64,000 bases of DNA from Bordetella flabilis (GTDB lineage: Bacteria; Pseudomonadota; Gammaproteobacteria; Burkholderiales; Burkholderiaceae_B). A program made the position numbers and the translations under genes. The stretch is taken from NCBI RefSeq assembly GCF_001676725.1, contig NZ_CP016172.1:2356001-2420000 (forward strand). Direction: 5' to 3'. Below the pieces are notes generated by a model. That model did no database searches, was not told the origin of the DNA, and saw only the letters and a program-made list of their open reading frames with translations. Of this stretch, positions 54,971-63,718 are shown in pieces; the first letter of the stretch is position 1, and each line of letters opens with the position of its first letter.

Positions 54971-55774
54971 ATGAATGCAATTCAGAAGGGTATCGAGGAA
55001 ATAGAAGGTTCTACCCACGACACCGAACGCTACGTCAATGCGCTGGGTCCCAGGGGCGTGATCGGCGTGATGACACCCGGCCCGAACGTCAACGTCGAGA
55101 ACGAGATGATGGACATGCGGCCACGGGGCGTCATCAATGCGGTGGACCGCTACTACGTTCCAAACCAGAAGATTGCCGAGAACGAGGACTGGTCGGTCAT
55201 CATGCGCAACGTGGCGGCCAATCTGGACGACTCGGTCCGCCGCCTGAAGGAAGCGCTGATCGACCATCTCATCCTGGGCATGTCCTCGCAGAGCTACATG
55301 GGCGGGGAGAAAGGCAGCTTCGCGCTGCTGGAGCACCTGCAGAAACTGTCGGGCGTGCCGGTCACCATGGGGGCGCAGTCGGCCGAAGAGGCGTTCAAGC
55401 TGTGCGGCGCCAAGAGGATCGCCTTGCTCACGCCGTACTACCCGGTCATCGAGCAGAACGCCATCAGCTACTTCACGTCCCGCGGGTTCGAGGTCGTGCA
55501 TGTGGAAGGGCTGAAGTGCAAGAGCATCATCCACGTTGCGTCGCAGACCTACGAGCAGCTCGCCGAAGCCACGCTGCGCTGCCAGGCCGCCAAGCCCGAC
55601 GCCATCCTGCAACTCGGCACCAATCTGGCTTATGCCCGCGTGGCGAACGATGCCGAGAAGTGGCTCAAGATGCCCGTATTCGCGTCGGGGCCGGTGATCT
55701 ACTGGTCCGCGCTGCGCAAGATGGGCATCAAGGACCAGTTCCCCGGTTTCGGCAGTCTCTGCGAATTCCATTGA
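54971..55774 (+). CDS. Asp/Glu racemase-fold enzyme (maleate isomerase/arylmalonate decarboxylase-like)
   Basis: A 267-residue protein of the Asp/Glu/hydantoin racemase superfamily (RGVIGVMTPGPNVNVENE; KRIALLTPYYPVIEQ). The two positions that usually hold catalytic Cys read LGMSSQSYMGG and LQLGTNLAYA, so neither Cys is present. The first resembles arylmalonate decarboxylase, which lacks that Cys too. The reaction is therefore uncertain: decarboxylase, isomerase or lyase of a malonate/maleate-like acid. The ATG at 54971 follows AAAGGAGC. It is upstream of and coupled to a Bug protein. Confidence 0.8.
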   Translation: MNAIQKGIEEIEGSTHDTERYVNALGPRGVIGVMTPGPNVNVENEMMDMRPRGVINAVDRYYVPNQKIAENEDWSVIMRNVAANLDDSVRRLKEALIDHLILGMSSQSYMGGEKGSFALLEHLQKLSGVPVTMGAQSAEEAFKLCGAKRIALLTPYYPVIEQNAISYFTSRGFEVVHVEGLKCKSIIHVASQTYEQLAEATLRCQAAKPDAILQLGTNLAYARVANDAEKWLKMPVFASGPVIYWSALRKMGIKDQFPGFGSLCEFH

Positions 55775-55800
55775 GTCCGCCCGACGGCGAGGAGACAAGC

Positions 55801-56796
55801 ATGAAGACAAGAAGAACGATGCTGCTGCGCGCCGCCGGGCTAGGCCTGGCGGCGTGGGCCGGCCTGGTCGCACCGGGCCAGGTGCTGGCGCAGGAAGCCT
55901 GGCCCGCACGGCCGATCACCCTACTGGTCGGCTTCTCGCCCGGCGGCGGCACGGACCTGATCGCACGCCACATTGCGCCGCGGCTGGCGGAGCTGCTGAA
56001 GCAGCCCGTGGTCATCGAGAACCGGGCAGGCGCCAGCGGCACCATCGCGACAGCGGCCGTCGCCAAGGCGCGGCCGGACGGGTACACGCTGCTGCTCGGC
56101 CATGTCAGTTCCAATGCCATGGTGCCGGCGATCATGCCCAAGCTGCCTTATTCCGCCAGCCGCGACTTCACTGCCATCACGTTGATCGGCAGCGTTCCGC
56201 AGGTGATCGTGGTGCCCCGATCGTCTCCCGCAAAGACGCTGGCCGAGTTCATTGAGCTTGCGCGTAGCAAGGCGGGCGGCCTGAACTACGCATCTTCCGG
56301 TACTGGCACGCAGCAGCATTTCGCGGCGGAACTGTTCCAGCAGGCGACAGGCACGACCATGGTGCACGTTCCCTACAAGGGTAGCGGCGCGGCGCTGACC
56401 GACCTCATGGCCGGGCAGGTGGATGTGAATTTCGATACCGTGCCCACCGTGTTGCAGCAGATCCGCTCCGGCACGCTGCGCGCACTGGCCGTCACGACAC
56501 GCCAGCGCGTGGCCAGCCTGCCCGACGTGCCCACCGTGATGGAAGCGGGCGTGCCGGATTACGAGATCGGCGCCTGGTACATGCTGATGGGCCCGGCCGG
56601 AATGCCCAAGCCCATCGTCGACAAGCTGTCGAATGCGCTCAACGAGACGCTGCAGACGCCGGATGTACGCAAGAAGCTGGTTGAACTGGGAACCGAGATC
56701 GCCGGAGGTACGCCCGGGCAGGCCGATACCTATCTCAAGGCCGAAATCGCCCGCTGGGCCAAGCTTGCCGCCGACAAGCACCTCGTGACGGAGTAG
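55801..56796 (+). CDS. Bug/TctC-type periplasmic substrate-binding protein
   Basis: A 331-residue binding protein with a twin-Arg-like/Sec leader (RTMLLRAAGLGLAAWAGLV...VLAQ) and the typical mature start WPARPITLLVGFSPGGGTD. Other landmarks are VIENRAGASG and YKGSGAALTDLMAGQVD. These proteins bind carboxylates for tripartite tricarboxylate transporters; no TctA/TctB genes are adjacent, as is common in Bordetella relatives. The ATG at 55801 has GAGGAG upstream. It is in an operon with the racemase-fold enzyme. Confidence 0.93.
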   Translation: MKTRRTMLLRAAGLGLAAWAGLVAPGQVLAQEAWPARPITLLVGFSPGGGTDLIARHIAPRLAELLKQPVVIENRAGASGTIATAAVAKARPDGYTLLLGHVSSNAMVPAIMPKLPYSASRDFTAITLIGSVPQVIVVPRSSPAKTLAEFIELARSKAGGLNYASSGTGTQQHFAAELFQQATGTTMVHVPYKGSGAALTDLMAGQVDVNFDTVPTVLQQIRSGTLRALAVTTRQRVASLPDVPTVMEAGVPDYEIGAWYMLMGPAGMPKPIVDKLSNALNETLQTPDVRKKLVELGTEIAGGTPGQADTYLKAEIARWAKLAADKHLVTE

Positions 56797-56804
56797 CGAC
56801 GAAC

Positions 56805-57384
56805 ATGGATGGACGACGTTCTTTCCTGTATCGGTCCACGCTGCTGGCAGGGGCCGCCGCCGTGCTGCCCGCTGCACGGCCAGCCGTGGCGCGCTTCAGC
56901 CCCAGGCTGCCAGCGCTCCCATCGTCTGGCGCAGGCGCTCATCCTGGCCCACTGGCCTACCGCTGTTGCATGAGTCGGCACTGGCCTTTGCCGATACGAT
57001 CGGCGCGGCATCGGGTGCCGCATTCGCATCGAGGTGCTCGACCCTTCCCGGCACGGCAAGCCGGCGGACTTGCAGCAGATCGTCCGGCAGTCGGCGCGGG
57101 TCTGCGCCTTGCGGGCCATCTATCGCACCCATGACCGGAATGCCGTCGCGCTGCGCGCGCGGGAAAAGCAGGGCATACGGGTGGAGCCGATTCCGCCGGC
57201 CGTGGTCCGTGCATTGAAAGAGGCCTCGCGCATCGAGCTGGAGGCGAGCGCAAGTGCGGATCCCGATTCGCGCAGTGTCATCGATAGCCTGCTCGCATAC
57301 AGGACACGTGTCGCTGCCTACAGCGTGCAGGCCGATGAAGCCGTGCTGAAAGTCTGCCACGGTGGGCCGGGCATGGATCCCTGA
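56805..57384 (+). pseudogene. DctP-type TRAP binding protein, deleted and frameshifted
   Basis: ATG 56805 begins with a leader (RRSFLYRSTLLAGAAAVLPA), then the frame loses meaning. From about 57015 another frame reads IEVLDPSRHGKPADLQQ and continues with RAIYRTHDRNAVALRA to the stop at 57382. That part is the C-terminal helical end of TRAP DctP proteins. The central about 200 residues are missing. It is the remains of a second solute-binding gene next to the Bug gene. Confidence 0.75.
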
Positions 57385-57433
57385 CCGCTTGCCGCAAAGA
57401 GAGCCGTCCCGTGGAGCTGCGGTGGCGAGGCGG

Positions 57434-59869
57434 TCAGATATCCAGGCGCATCGGCCCGCGGAGCGGCTTGTACCCGTCATCGAAGAGATACCAGACGGCA
57501 TACACGCCCGCCGCGAGCCGGGGGTTCCCGGGGCGGCTCGCCAGCAACGCCGATCCGACACTCTTCGGTGCATACACCCACGCGACTGCGGAGTCATGGC
57601 CCGGGGTCTGTCCTGCCCGGAACACCCCTATCCAGTTCTTCGGGCTATGCGCCCACGGTGGCGCGACATAATCGAATCGCAGGGTATCCGGCGTGGTGCC
57701 CTGCATTCGACAGGCAGGCACGAACAATGTTGTATTGCCGATCGCGGGGTCAGTGGAGGGTGCTTGGGGCTGTTGCGGACATCCCGCGAGCCGGCGCAGG
57801 AAATTTGCGTCGTCCTTCAGCCGGATGGCGATGTCGTGCCAGCCTGAAAATGTCGTCCACTGGATATCCTGTGCGGCGCCTGCCGCGACAGCGACTTCCG
57901 CGTAGGCATTTTTCCCGTAAGCGTTGTCCGTCAATTGAAAAACATGCGCCTGGCTGTCGCGGGTATTGTCCAGGTGGATCGTCACGCTCGCGGCGGTCGG
58001 GCCAAGCGACCAACCCACTTCGCAGAGGGCGCCGGCGTTGCCGTTCGCGCCGATATTGCCCCGGAATTCGTGCAGCGATCCATTGGGCCCATAGGCCGAC
58101 ACATCGTAGTCGCCGCTGGCACTCAGCGCGATGTCGTCCTGGACGACGGATTGCCCGGCGACCGTGTAGCGTCGGGGTGTCGGCAAGTTCGGAGAGCTGG
58201 CAACGATAGTCACGGCCGCCGCCCCCGCGTTGACGATCCCAAGCGACAGCTTCATCGGTTGCCTGGCTACGCTTCCCTTTATCGAGAAGCGGTAAGGCAG
58301 GAGACATGCTGGCCTGGGTTCGGATGGTTGCGAGGGGAGGGATTGCATCGTGGGTGGCGCGAGTGCGACCGATCCAGCCGATGGATTCATGTTGCTCGCC
58401 GCCAAGAAGACAGCGGCTGTTGATGCGTCGGGAGAACCGAAATCGAAAGCGGACGTGAGATCGCCACATACCGCCCGTCGCCAAGGAGAGATATTGCTCT
58501 CTTGCTGCGTGCCGAAGCGTGCCTCGATAAACCTGATGACGGATGTGTGGTCGAACACCTGGGAGTTGACCTTGCCGCCCTTGGACCAGGGGGAGACGAC
58601 GACGAGCGGTACGCGGGGACCCAGGCCGTAAGGAACATCGCCGGGCGCTGTGCCGTCCGTCGCAAGGCCATTGTTATAGAACTCGGCCACGGTCGACACG
58701 TTGGATAACCCGGTAGCGGGCGTGGGAGGGACGGGCGGCGGAACATGGTCGAAGTATCCGTCGTTCTCGTCATACATGATCAGCAGGACGGTACGGGCGA
58801 AGACATCGGGATTCGATGTCAAGGCATCCAGCACATTGCTCACATACCATTCGCCACCGCTGCTCGCCCAGGACGGGTGCTCGCAATATGCAAACGGCGC
58901 CACGACCCATGAAACGCTGGGCAGCGCGCCATTGGCGACATCGTCTCTGAGGTTCTTGAACAGGTCGTAGTCGTATGGACGGCTTCGGCCTTGCGCGTCG
59001 ATCTGCGTGCCGTTGTATGCGGGGTAGAGGGGGGTATTGGGATTTATGTTCTTGTATTGGCGGAAATTGAGGAGTGCGTTATCGCCATAGTTGCCGTTCC
59101 ACCATAGGTCGGTGGTCGTGCCGCGCTCATATTCGCCCACCCCGGCATTCGAGTCCAGGCCCTGTCCCTTGTCCTGGTACACCTTCCAGGAGACCCCAGC
59201 CGCGTTCAGCCGTTCGGGAAAGGTGGTCCAGTTATATCCCGACGTATCGTTATCGATATGGGGCCGTGACAGAGGCACGTTCCCACAGCACCCGGTCCAC
59301 AGGTACAGCCGGTTGGGATCGGTGGGCCCCAGCATCGAGCAATGATAGCTGTCGCACACCGTGAACAGTTTTCCGAGCGCATGATAGAAGGGAAGGTCCC
59401 CCTCATCGAAATGGGCCATCGTTCCGGCGGATTTCGCCCTTGCCCAGCCATCGTATGTTCCGTTATTCCATGCGGCGTGCGTACTGCCCCAGTCATGGGC
59501 CATGCCATCGTAGTAAATGTCCGCATTGGCTTGTTTGGAACCTGCTGGGGGCGTCGGGTGGAACGGCAGAACGAATGATGCATCGGACGGCTGGTACCAC
59601 ACCGGGTAGCCACTGGGCATCAGGAAAGGCCGGGGATCGCCGAACCCGCGCACGGCCCGAAGGCTGCCGAAGTAATGGTCGAAAGAGCGGTTCTCCTGCA
59701 TCAGGATGACGATATGCTGCACGTCGTTCAGGGTGCCGGAAGTCCCCTGGGCGGCGATGGAGTATGCCTTTGCAATACTCGGCGGCACCAGGGTGGCGCC
59801 GGCTGCCGTGGCGGCCAACCTGGTCGTGTTCAGCAGGAAATCACGTCGGGACGTAACGGTCTGGGCCAT
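57434..59869 (-). CDS. Phosphocholine-specific phospholipase C (Tat-exported)
   Basis: An 811-residue phosphoesterase. The Tat leader SRRDFLLNTTRLAAT is at the N-terminus. The catalytic core carries MQENRSFDHYFG near residue 58, DEGDLPFYHALGKLFTVCDS, and MYDENDGYFDHVPPP near 370. Two C-terminal DUF756-type domains (about 540-710) are of the type in bacterial phospholipases C. It hydrolyses phosphatidylcholine or sphingomyelin outside the cytoplasm, for phosphate supply or host damage. It is divergent from a secreted protease gene. Confidence 0.94.
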   Translation of the reverse strand: MAQTVTSRRDFLLNTTRLAATAAGATLVPPSIAKAYSIAAQGTSGTLNDVQHIVILMQENRSFDHYFGSLRAVRGFGDPRPFLMPSGYPVWYQPSDASFVLPFHPTPPAGSKQANADIYYDGMAHDWGSTHAAWNNGTYDGWARAKSAGTMAHFDEGDLPFYHALGKLFTVCDSYHCSMLGPTDPNRLYLWTGCCGNVPLSRPHIDNDTSGYNWTTFPERLNAAGVSWKVYQDKGQGLDSNAGVGEYERGTTTDLWWNGNYGDNALLNFRQYKNINPNTPLYPAYNGTQIDAQGRSRPYDYDLFKNLRDDVANGALPSVSWVVAPFAYCEHPSWASSGGEWYVSNVLDALTSNPDVFARTVLLIMYDENDGYFDHVPPPVPPTPATGLSNVSTVAEFYNNGLATDGTAPGDVPYGLGPRVPLVVVSPWSKGGKVNSQVFDHTSVIRFIEARFGTQQESNISPWRRAVCGDLTSAFDFGSPDASTAAVFLAASNMNPSAGSVALAPPTMQSLPSQPSEPRPACLLPYRFSIKGSVARQPMKLSLGIVNAGAAAVTIVASSPNLPTPRRYTVAGQSVVQDDIALSASGDYDVSAYGPNGSLHEFRGNIGANGNAGALCEVGWSLGPTAASVTIHLDNTRDSQAHVFQLTDNAYGKNAYAEVAVAAGAAQDIQWTTFSGWHDIAIRLKDDANFLRRLAGCPQQPQAPSTDPAIGNTTLFVPACRMQGTTPDTLRFDYVAPPWAHSPKNWIGVFRAGQTPGHDSAVAWVYAPKSVGSALLASRPGNPRLAAGVYAVWYLFDDGYKPLRGPMRLDI

Positions 59870-60052
59870 GTTCGTCTACCTGGAGTTCTGTTCGCGACAA
59901 TTAGGCCAAAAGAACAGCCCGGCGCATGTCGCCGTTTTGTAACGGCAGGCGATTTCAAAACGGAAAGGTTTTCCAGCAGGAAATTACCCTGCGTCGGCCC
60001 TTGCGCGTGCCTACACTCGGCACATGCTTCATGTGCCTCGGTGGGGGAAGCG

Positions 60053-61012
60053 GTGAAGACTTGTGGAATCCGGTTTGCCTGCGCCTTGCTGTTGCTGCTG
60101 TTCACGGTCGCGGCTGCGGTCGCGGACACTGTCCCGCCACGGTATAGGAATGTGCGGTTATTCATGGACCCGGATGGTCCCGGTGGCCAACTCTCCTCCA
60201 GGATGCCGTATGATCCCTGCGCCCGATACAACAAGGCATTGAGATATACGGTCTCCGGCGAGATCGTGGTGCAATTCGGCGCAAGCCGCTTTTCGTTTGC
60301 CTTGCGGGATCTTGTGGCGCAGGCGGCTCAAACCTGGAATGCCAAGCTGCAGCCCAACGGTTGTTCCTTCAGCATAGGCTGGGCGGGTCTTTCCACGCCG
60401 AATTTCGTCATCGACGACAGTCAGTCGAATAGTGCATTCGATGCGGTAGCCCGAGCGATCCCGCGGGGATACGAGGCCATAACGCATATGCAGGCCGGGC
60501 TCTATGTGAATGCGGGAACGCCGATCACGCTGTCGGCGAATGCTGCAGGGAAGGTAAAAGCCATGTTTTCCGGCGCCATGAGCGACGAGGACGTGGCGCA
60601 GGCGGTGGCCCTGGTTACCCTGCTTCACGAGTTCGGGCATGCGCTGGGCCTTGCTCACCCCATCGAGGAGCCGGGCAACCGCAAGGACGCCATGGGTGCC
60701 GAATATTCCCCATACTCCATGGAGTGGATACCGCGGGCTACGTTCGATAGGGGTCCCATCATGATAGGCGCCACTGACAGAATGCTCGATGTCATGTGGA
60801 AAACGCTAGGCAAGCGCCCGCTGACCCTCGCCGATATGCAGCCTTCCGACGTGGAGGCCGGCACGGTCAGGCAAATGCTATCGTGCTCGGCCATTCAGCT
60901 CCTCCGGGATGCGCAGCGCGACGCTTCGTGTCCGTCCTTCCTGGCAGGGGGACGGAGGGTTTTGCAATACCCGGACCTGCTGCGGCCGGCCATCGGACTG
61001 TTCAACGACTGA
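60053..61012 (+). CDS. Secreted metzincin-like zinc protease
   Basis: A 319-residue protein (GTG start behind GGGGGAAGC) with a signal peptide (FACALLLLLFTVAAAVA). The zinc motif LLHEFGHALGLAHP near residue 195 is a full HExxHxxGxxH, and MGAEYSPYSM supplies a likely Met-turn. It fits the matrixin/M10-M57 range; the exact family is unsure. The open frame upstream to 59675 lacks resemblance to proteases. Four Cys in the mature part may form disulfides. Confidence 0.85.
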   Translation: MKTCGIRFACALLLLLFTVAAAVADTVPPRYRNVRLFMDPDGPGGQLSSRMPYDPCARYNKALRYTVSGEIVVQFGASRFSFALRDLVAQAAQTWNAKLQPNGCSFSIGWAGLSTPNFVIDDSQSNSAFDAVARAIPRGYEAITHMQAGLYVNAGTPITLSANAAGKVKAMFSGAMSDEDVAQAVALVTLLHEFGHALGLAHPIEEPGNRKDAMGAEYSPYSMEWIPRATFDRGPIMIGATDRMLDVMWKTLGKRPLTLADMQPSDVEAGTVRQMLSCSAIQLLRDAQRDASCPSFLAGGRRVLQYPDLLRPAIGLFND

Positions 61013-61023
61013 GCGACGGATGG

Positions 61024-61713
61024 TCAGCATGCTGCCTCCATTGGAGCGAGGCTCAAGCGGTACACCAGCGCATCGACCGCGGCTTCTGCCTCCCTGATCG
61101 AATTTGCCAGCCGCGCGTCCGCGAACTCGTCGTACTCGACCGCCACGCCGTGGACATCGGTCACGCCGATGTACGCGAATGCGGTGCGAATAGAGGGTTC
61201 GACGTGGTTGCGGTCCTCAATGCGGCCGCCGCGCTGGTACCCGTAGTCTCCGCGCGCGGAAAGGATGACCAGGCGCTTACCCGCATCCGCCAGCAATGGC
61301 CAATACGGGTCGCCTTCCCGGCTGCGGTCGAACCCGAAAGTCCGGCCTGCGCGAACGATATTGTCGATGTAGGCCTTGAACTGCGCCGGGGGACCGAAGT
61401 TGTACATCGGTACCCCCGCGACGATGATCTCGGCCTGTAGCAGTTCATCCACCAGGGCATCGCTGACGCGCAGTTCCTCCCGCATCCACGGCTCGCGCGC
61501 ATGTTCCGGCGTAAAGGCCGCATGTATCCATCGGCCCGTGACAGGCGCCGGCGGCTCCTGCCCCACGTCGCGGTAAATCACTTTTGTTCCCGGATGCAAG
61601 GCCGTCCAAGCCTGTAGGAAGCGCGCCGTCAACCGGCGCGTGTGTGAGCCGTGCGGGGCGATGTCGGAACGTCCCGGACGGGCGCTTGCGTCGATATGCA
61701 GCAGGGTGGTCAT
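61024..61713 (-). CDS. azoR: FMN-dependent NADH-azoreductase
   Basis: A 229-residue flavodoxin-like quinone/azo reductase. The N-terminal FMN site is LLHIDASARPGRSDI, MYNFGPPAQFKAYIDNIVRA is the signature near residue 105, and SARGDYGY lies near 150. The ATG at 61713 has AAGGAG 10 bases upstream; the frame is open to 61809. It is divergent from a LysR gene that probably controls it. Confidence 0.92.
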   Translation of the reverse strand: MTTLLHIDASARPGRSDIAPHGSHTRRLTARFLQAWTALHPGTKVIYRDVGQEPPAPVTGRWIHAAFTPEHAREPWMREELRVSDALVDELLQAEIIVAGVPMYNFGPPAQFKAYIDNIVRAGRTFGFDRSREGDPYWPLLADAGKRLVILSARGDYGYQRGGRIEDRNHVEPSIRTAFAYIGVTDVHGVAVEYDEFADARLANSIREAEAAVDALVYRLSLAPMEAAC

Positions 61714-61803
61714 CGTCGTATGGCTCCTTATGGATGAAATTGGATCAGTCATAAGGAGTTTGCATGTGGAATATTTGGCCATCAAACGATATGTTTTCAC
61801 CAG

Positions 61804-61826
61804 ACACATGATATGAGATCATGTGT
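61804..61826. promoter_or_regulatory. Inverted repeat operator of the LysR gene
   Basis: ACACATGAT-ATGAG-ATCATGTGT is an exact 9-bp inverted repeat that ends 2 bases before the regulator's ATG. Binding there would block translation initiation-site transcription, consistent with autorepression and control of azoR. Confidence 0.7.
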
Positions 61827-61828
61827 TC

Positions 61829-62770
61829 ATGGTGACGAGACTTCCTTCCCTGAGCTCGCTTCGCGCGTTCGAAGCCGCGGCACGTCTGCGTAGCTTCAAA
61901 ATGGCGGCCGAGGAATTGGCCGTAACGCCAACGGCGATCAGCCATCGTATCCACGTGCTCGAGGAGCACCTGGAATGCCGCTTGTTCATCCGCAAGGTGA
62001 GGGCGGTCGAATTGACGCGTGAAGGACAGGCACTGCAGGCGGCCGTAAGCAGCGGCTTCCAGGCGATCGCAGCCGGGATCGAACAGGTGCGCAAGCCAAC
62101 CCGCGCATCGGTCACCCTGTCCACGACGCCGGCCTTCGCCGCCAAGTGGCTGGTTCCCAAGCTGGCGGCCTTCCAGGCCGAGCATCCGGACATCGATCTG
62201 CATGTCCATGCATCGAATATGCCGGTCGACCTCAATGCCGGCACGGCGGACCTGGCGATCCGGTATGGAGACGGCGACTACAAGGGGGTAACCGCCAAGT
62301 TGCTCTTCGAGGACAACTTCGCACCCGTCGCCAGCCCGACGCTCACCGTGTCGTTGAACGACAGCGCCGGACAGTGGCCCTTGATCCATTTCGATTGGCA
62401 TCGGCCTCCGCCGCTGGAGCTGACATGGGCGGCCTGGGCTCGCCAGGCTGGCCACAGCCCATCCACACTGTCCACTGGCATCCGTTATTCCGAGGAGAGC
62501 CACGCCATCCAGGCCGCGGTCGCGGGCCAGGGGGTCGCGCTCCTGAGCCTGCTGCTCGTGGAGGAAGAACTGCGTATGGGATTGCTGCAGGTGATCGCAG
62601 GCCCCACGCTGCGGGGCATGTCCTATCACGTGCTTAAACCGGCCCGTCGAACTGTCTCACCCATGGTTTCTCTGGTGGAAGACTGGCTGATACGGATCGC
62701 CAGGCGAAACGAGCCGGGTCAGTCTGGCCGCCAAGGCCGCAATGGCCGTGTGGCGCGCAAGCGTCCCTAG
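61829..62770 (+). CDS. LysR-family regulator (GcvA-like)
   Basis: A 313-residue regulator with the winged helix LRAFEAAARLRSFKMAAEEL and ISHRIHVLEEHLECRLF, and a GcvA-type substrate domain (TPAFAAKWLVPKLAAFQAEH). A GTG at 61823 is an alternative start. It shares the palindrome CTAG with the convergent CopD gene so that each strand reads a TAG stop. Confidence 0.92.
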   Translation: MVTRLPSLSSLRAFEAAARLRSFKMAAEELAVTPTAISHRIHVLEEHLECRLFIRKVRAVELTREGQALQAAVSSGFQAIAAGIEQVRKPTRASVTLSTTPAFAAKWLVPKLAAFQAEHPDIDLHVHASNMPVDLNAGTADLAIRYGDGDYKGVTAKLLFEDNFAPVASPTLTVSLNDSAGQWPLIHFDWHRPPPLELTWAAWARQAGHSPSTLSTGIRYSEESHAIQAAVAGQGVALLSLLLVEEELRMGLLQVIAGPTLRGMSYHVLKPARRTVSPMVSLVEDWLIRIARRNEPGQSGRQGRNGRVARKRP

Positions 62771-63183
62771 ACTGGCCTGGCGATGGCCAGTACCGCAATC
62801 GCGAGCATGGCGGCTACGACGGCAATGCCGGCTCCCGGGATGGGCGTCGGCGGCTTGCCTTCCCGGACGAACCCGCGCAATCGCCCGGACTGCACGCCAT
62901 GGAGCGCCGATAGCGCGACAACGATAACCAGCTTGATCTGCAGCCACGGCGCGGAAAGCCAGCCGGCCCACAGCGCCAGGGATAGGCCGAAGACCCAGGC
63001 GAGCAGCAAAGCCGGCGTCACGACATGGCGGTCGAGGCGCAGCAGGGCCATGAGCGTGCTGCTTTGCCCTTGTTGCGGTAGGCGGGTCAACGCGCTGATC
63101 ACCCGATCGTGTGCGAGCATACCGCCAACCAGAAACACTACCGCAGTGACGTGCGCGGCGACGAGATACGGATAGACGCTCAT
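62767..63183 (-). CDS. CopD/HemJ-like small membrane protein
   Basis: A 138-residue protein with four membrane helices (LVAAHVTAVVFLVGGMLAHD; VVTPALLLAWVFGLSLALW; LQIKLVIVVALSALHGV; AVVAAMLAIAVLAIARP). His residues in helices 1, 2 and 3 (AAH, DRH, LHG) are spaced as in HemJ/CopD haem-binding proteins. It overlaps the preceding DUF3817 stop by an ATGA junction. Confidence 0.8.
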   Translation of the reverse strand: MSVYPYLVAAHVTAVVFLVGGMLAHDRVISALTRLPQQGQSSTLMALLRLDRHVVTPALLLAWVFGLSLALWAGWLSAPWLQIKLVIVVALSALHGVQSGRLRGFVREGKPPTPIPGAGIAVVAAMLAIAVLAIARPV

Positions 63184-63545
63184 GATTGCGGGGGCGCTAC
63201 GCGCTCATTGAGCGCCGCCGTCTTGCGTCGCAGCCAGGGAATGTTGACGTACCCCGCGAACGGCAAGAGGGCGGCAATGAACAGCCGTGCCATCTCGGGG
63301 CCGCGCCATCCACCGCCGGAGACGGTCTGCAGCGCCGTCCAGGTGTAGGCGATGAAGGCGATTCCGTGCACCGGGCCGATGATTCTGGAACCAAGTGGCC
63401 AGCCGAACACGTGCTTCAGCGGCACGGCGATGCAGACCAGCATGACCAGGGTTGTCGCTTCGATGAGCGATAGGATTTCCAGCCGCTTCAATTGCTGGCT
63501 CTCCAGCCTGCTGGCCATCTGCGGGAGTGCTGTCGGGTCAGCCAT
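63180..63545 (-). CDS. DUF3817 membrane protein
   Basis: A 121-residue protein with three membrane segments and the DUF3817 signature GPVHGIAFIAYTW near residue 65. ATG 63545 has GGAGG 9 bases upstream; the frame is open to 63632. It is translationally coupled to the CopD-like gene. Confidence 0.83.
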   Translation of the reverse strand: MADPTALPQMASRLESQQLKRLEILSLIEATTLVMLVCIAVPLKHVFGWPLGSRIIGPVHGIAFIAYTWTALQTVSGGGWRGPEMARLFIAALLPFAGYVNIPWLRRKTAALNERVAPPQS

Positions 63546-63718
63546 CGGGTCCGTCCTCCGGTACGGGCCGCCCGGGGGCGTGGCGGCCTGGTGGTTGATG
63601 ATCGCCGCGACAATAGCCGTTCCCCTGGCCATGGCGTGAGTGGCAGAAACGACAAAAACCGATCATTTGCTGCCAAACAACTTTGCTGCTAGTCTGCGGC
63701 GCGGGAGGATACTCACCG

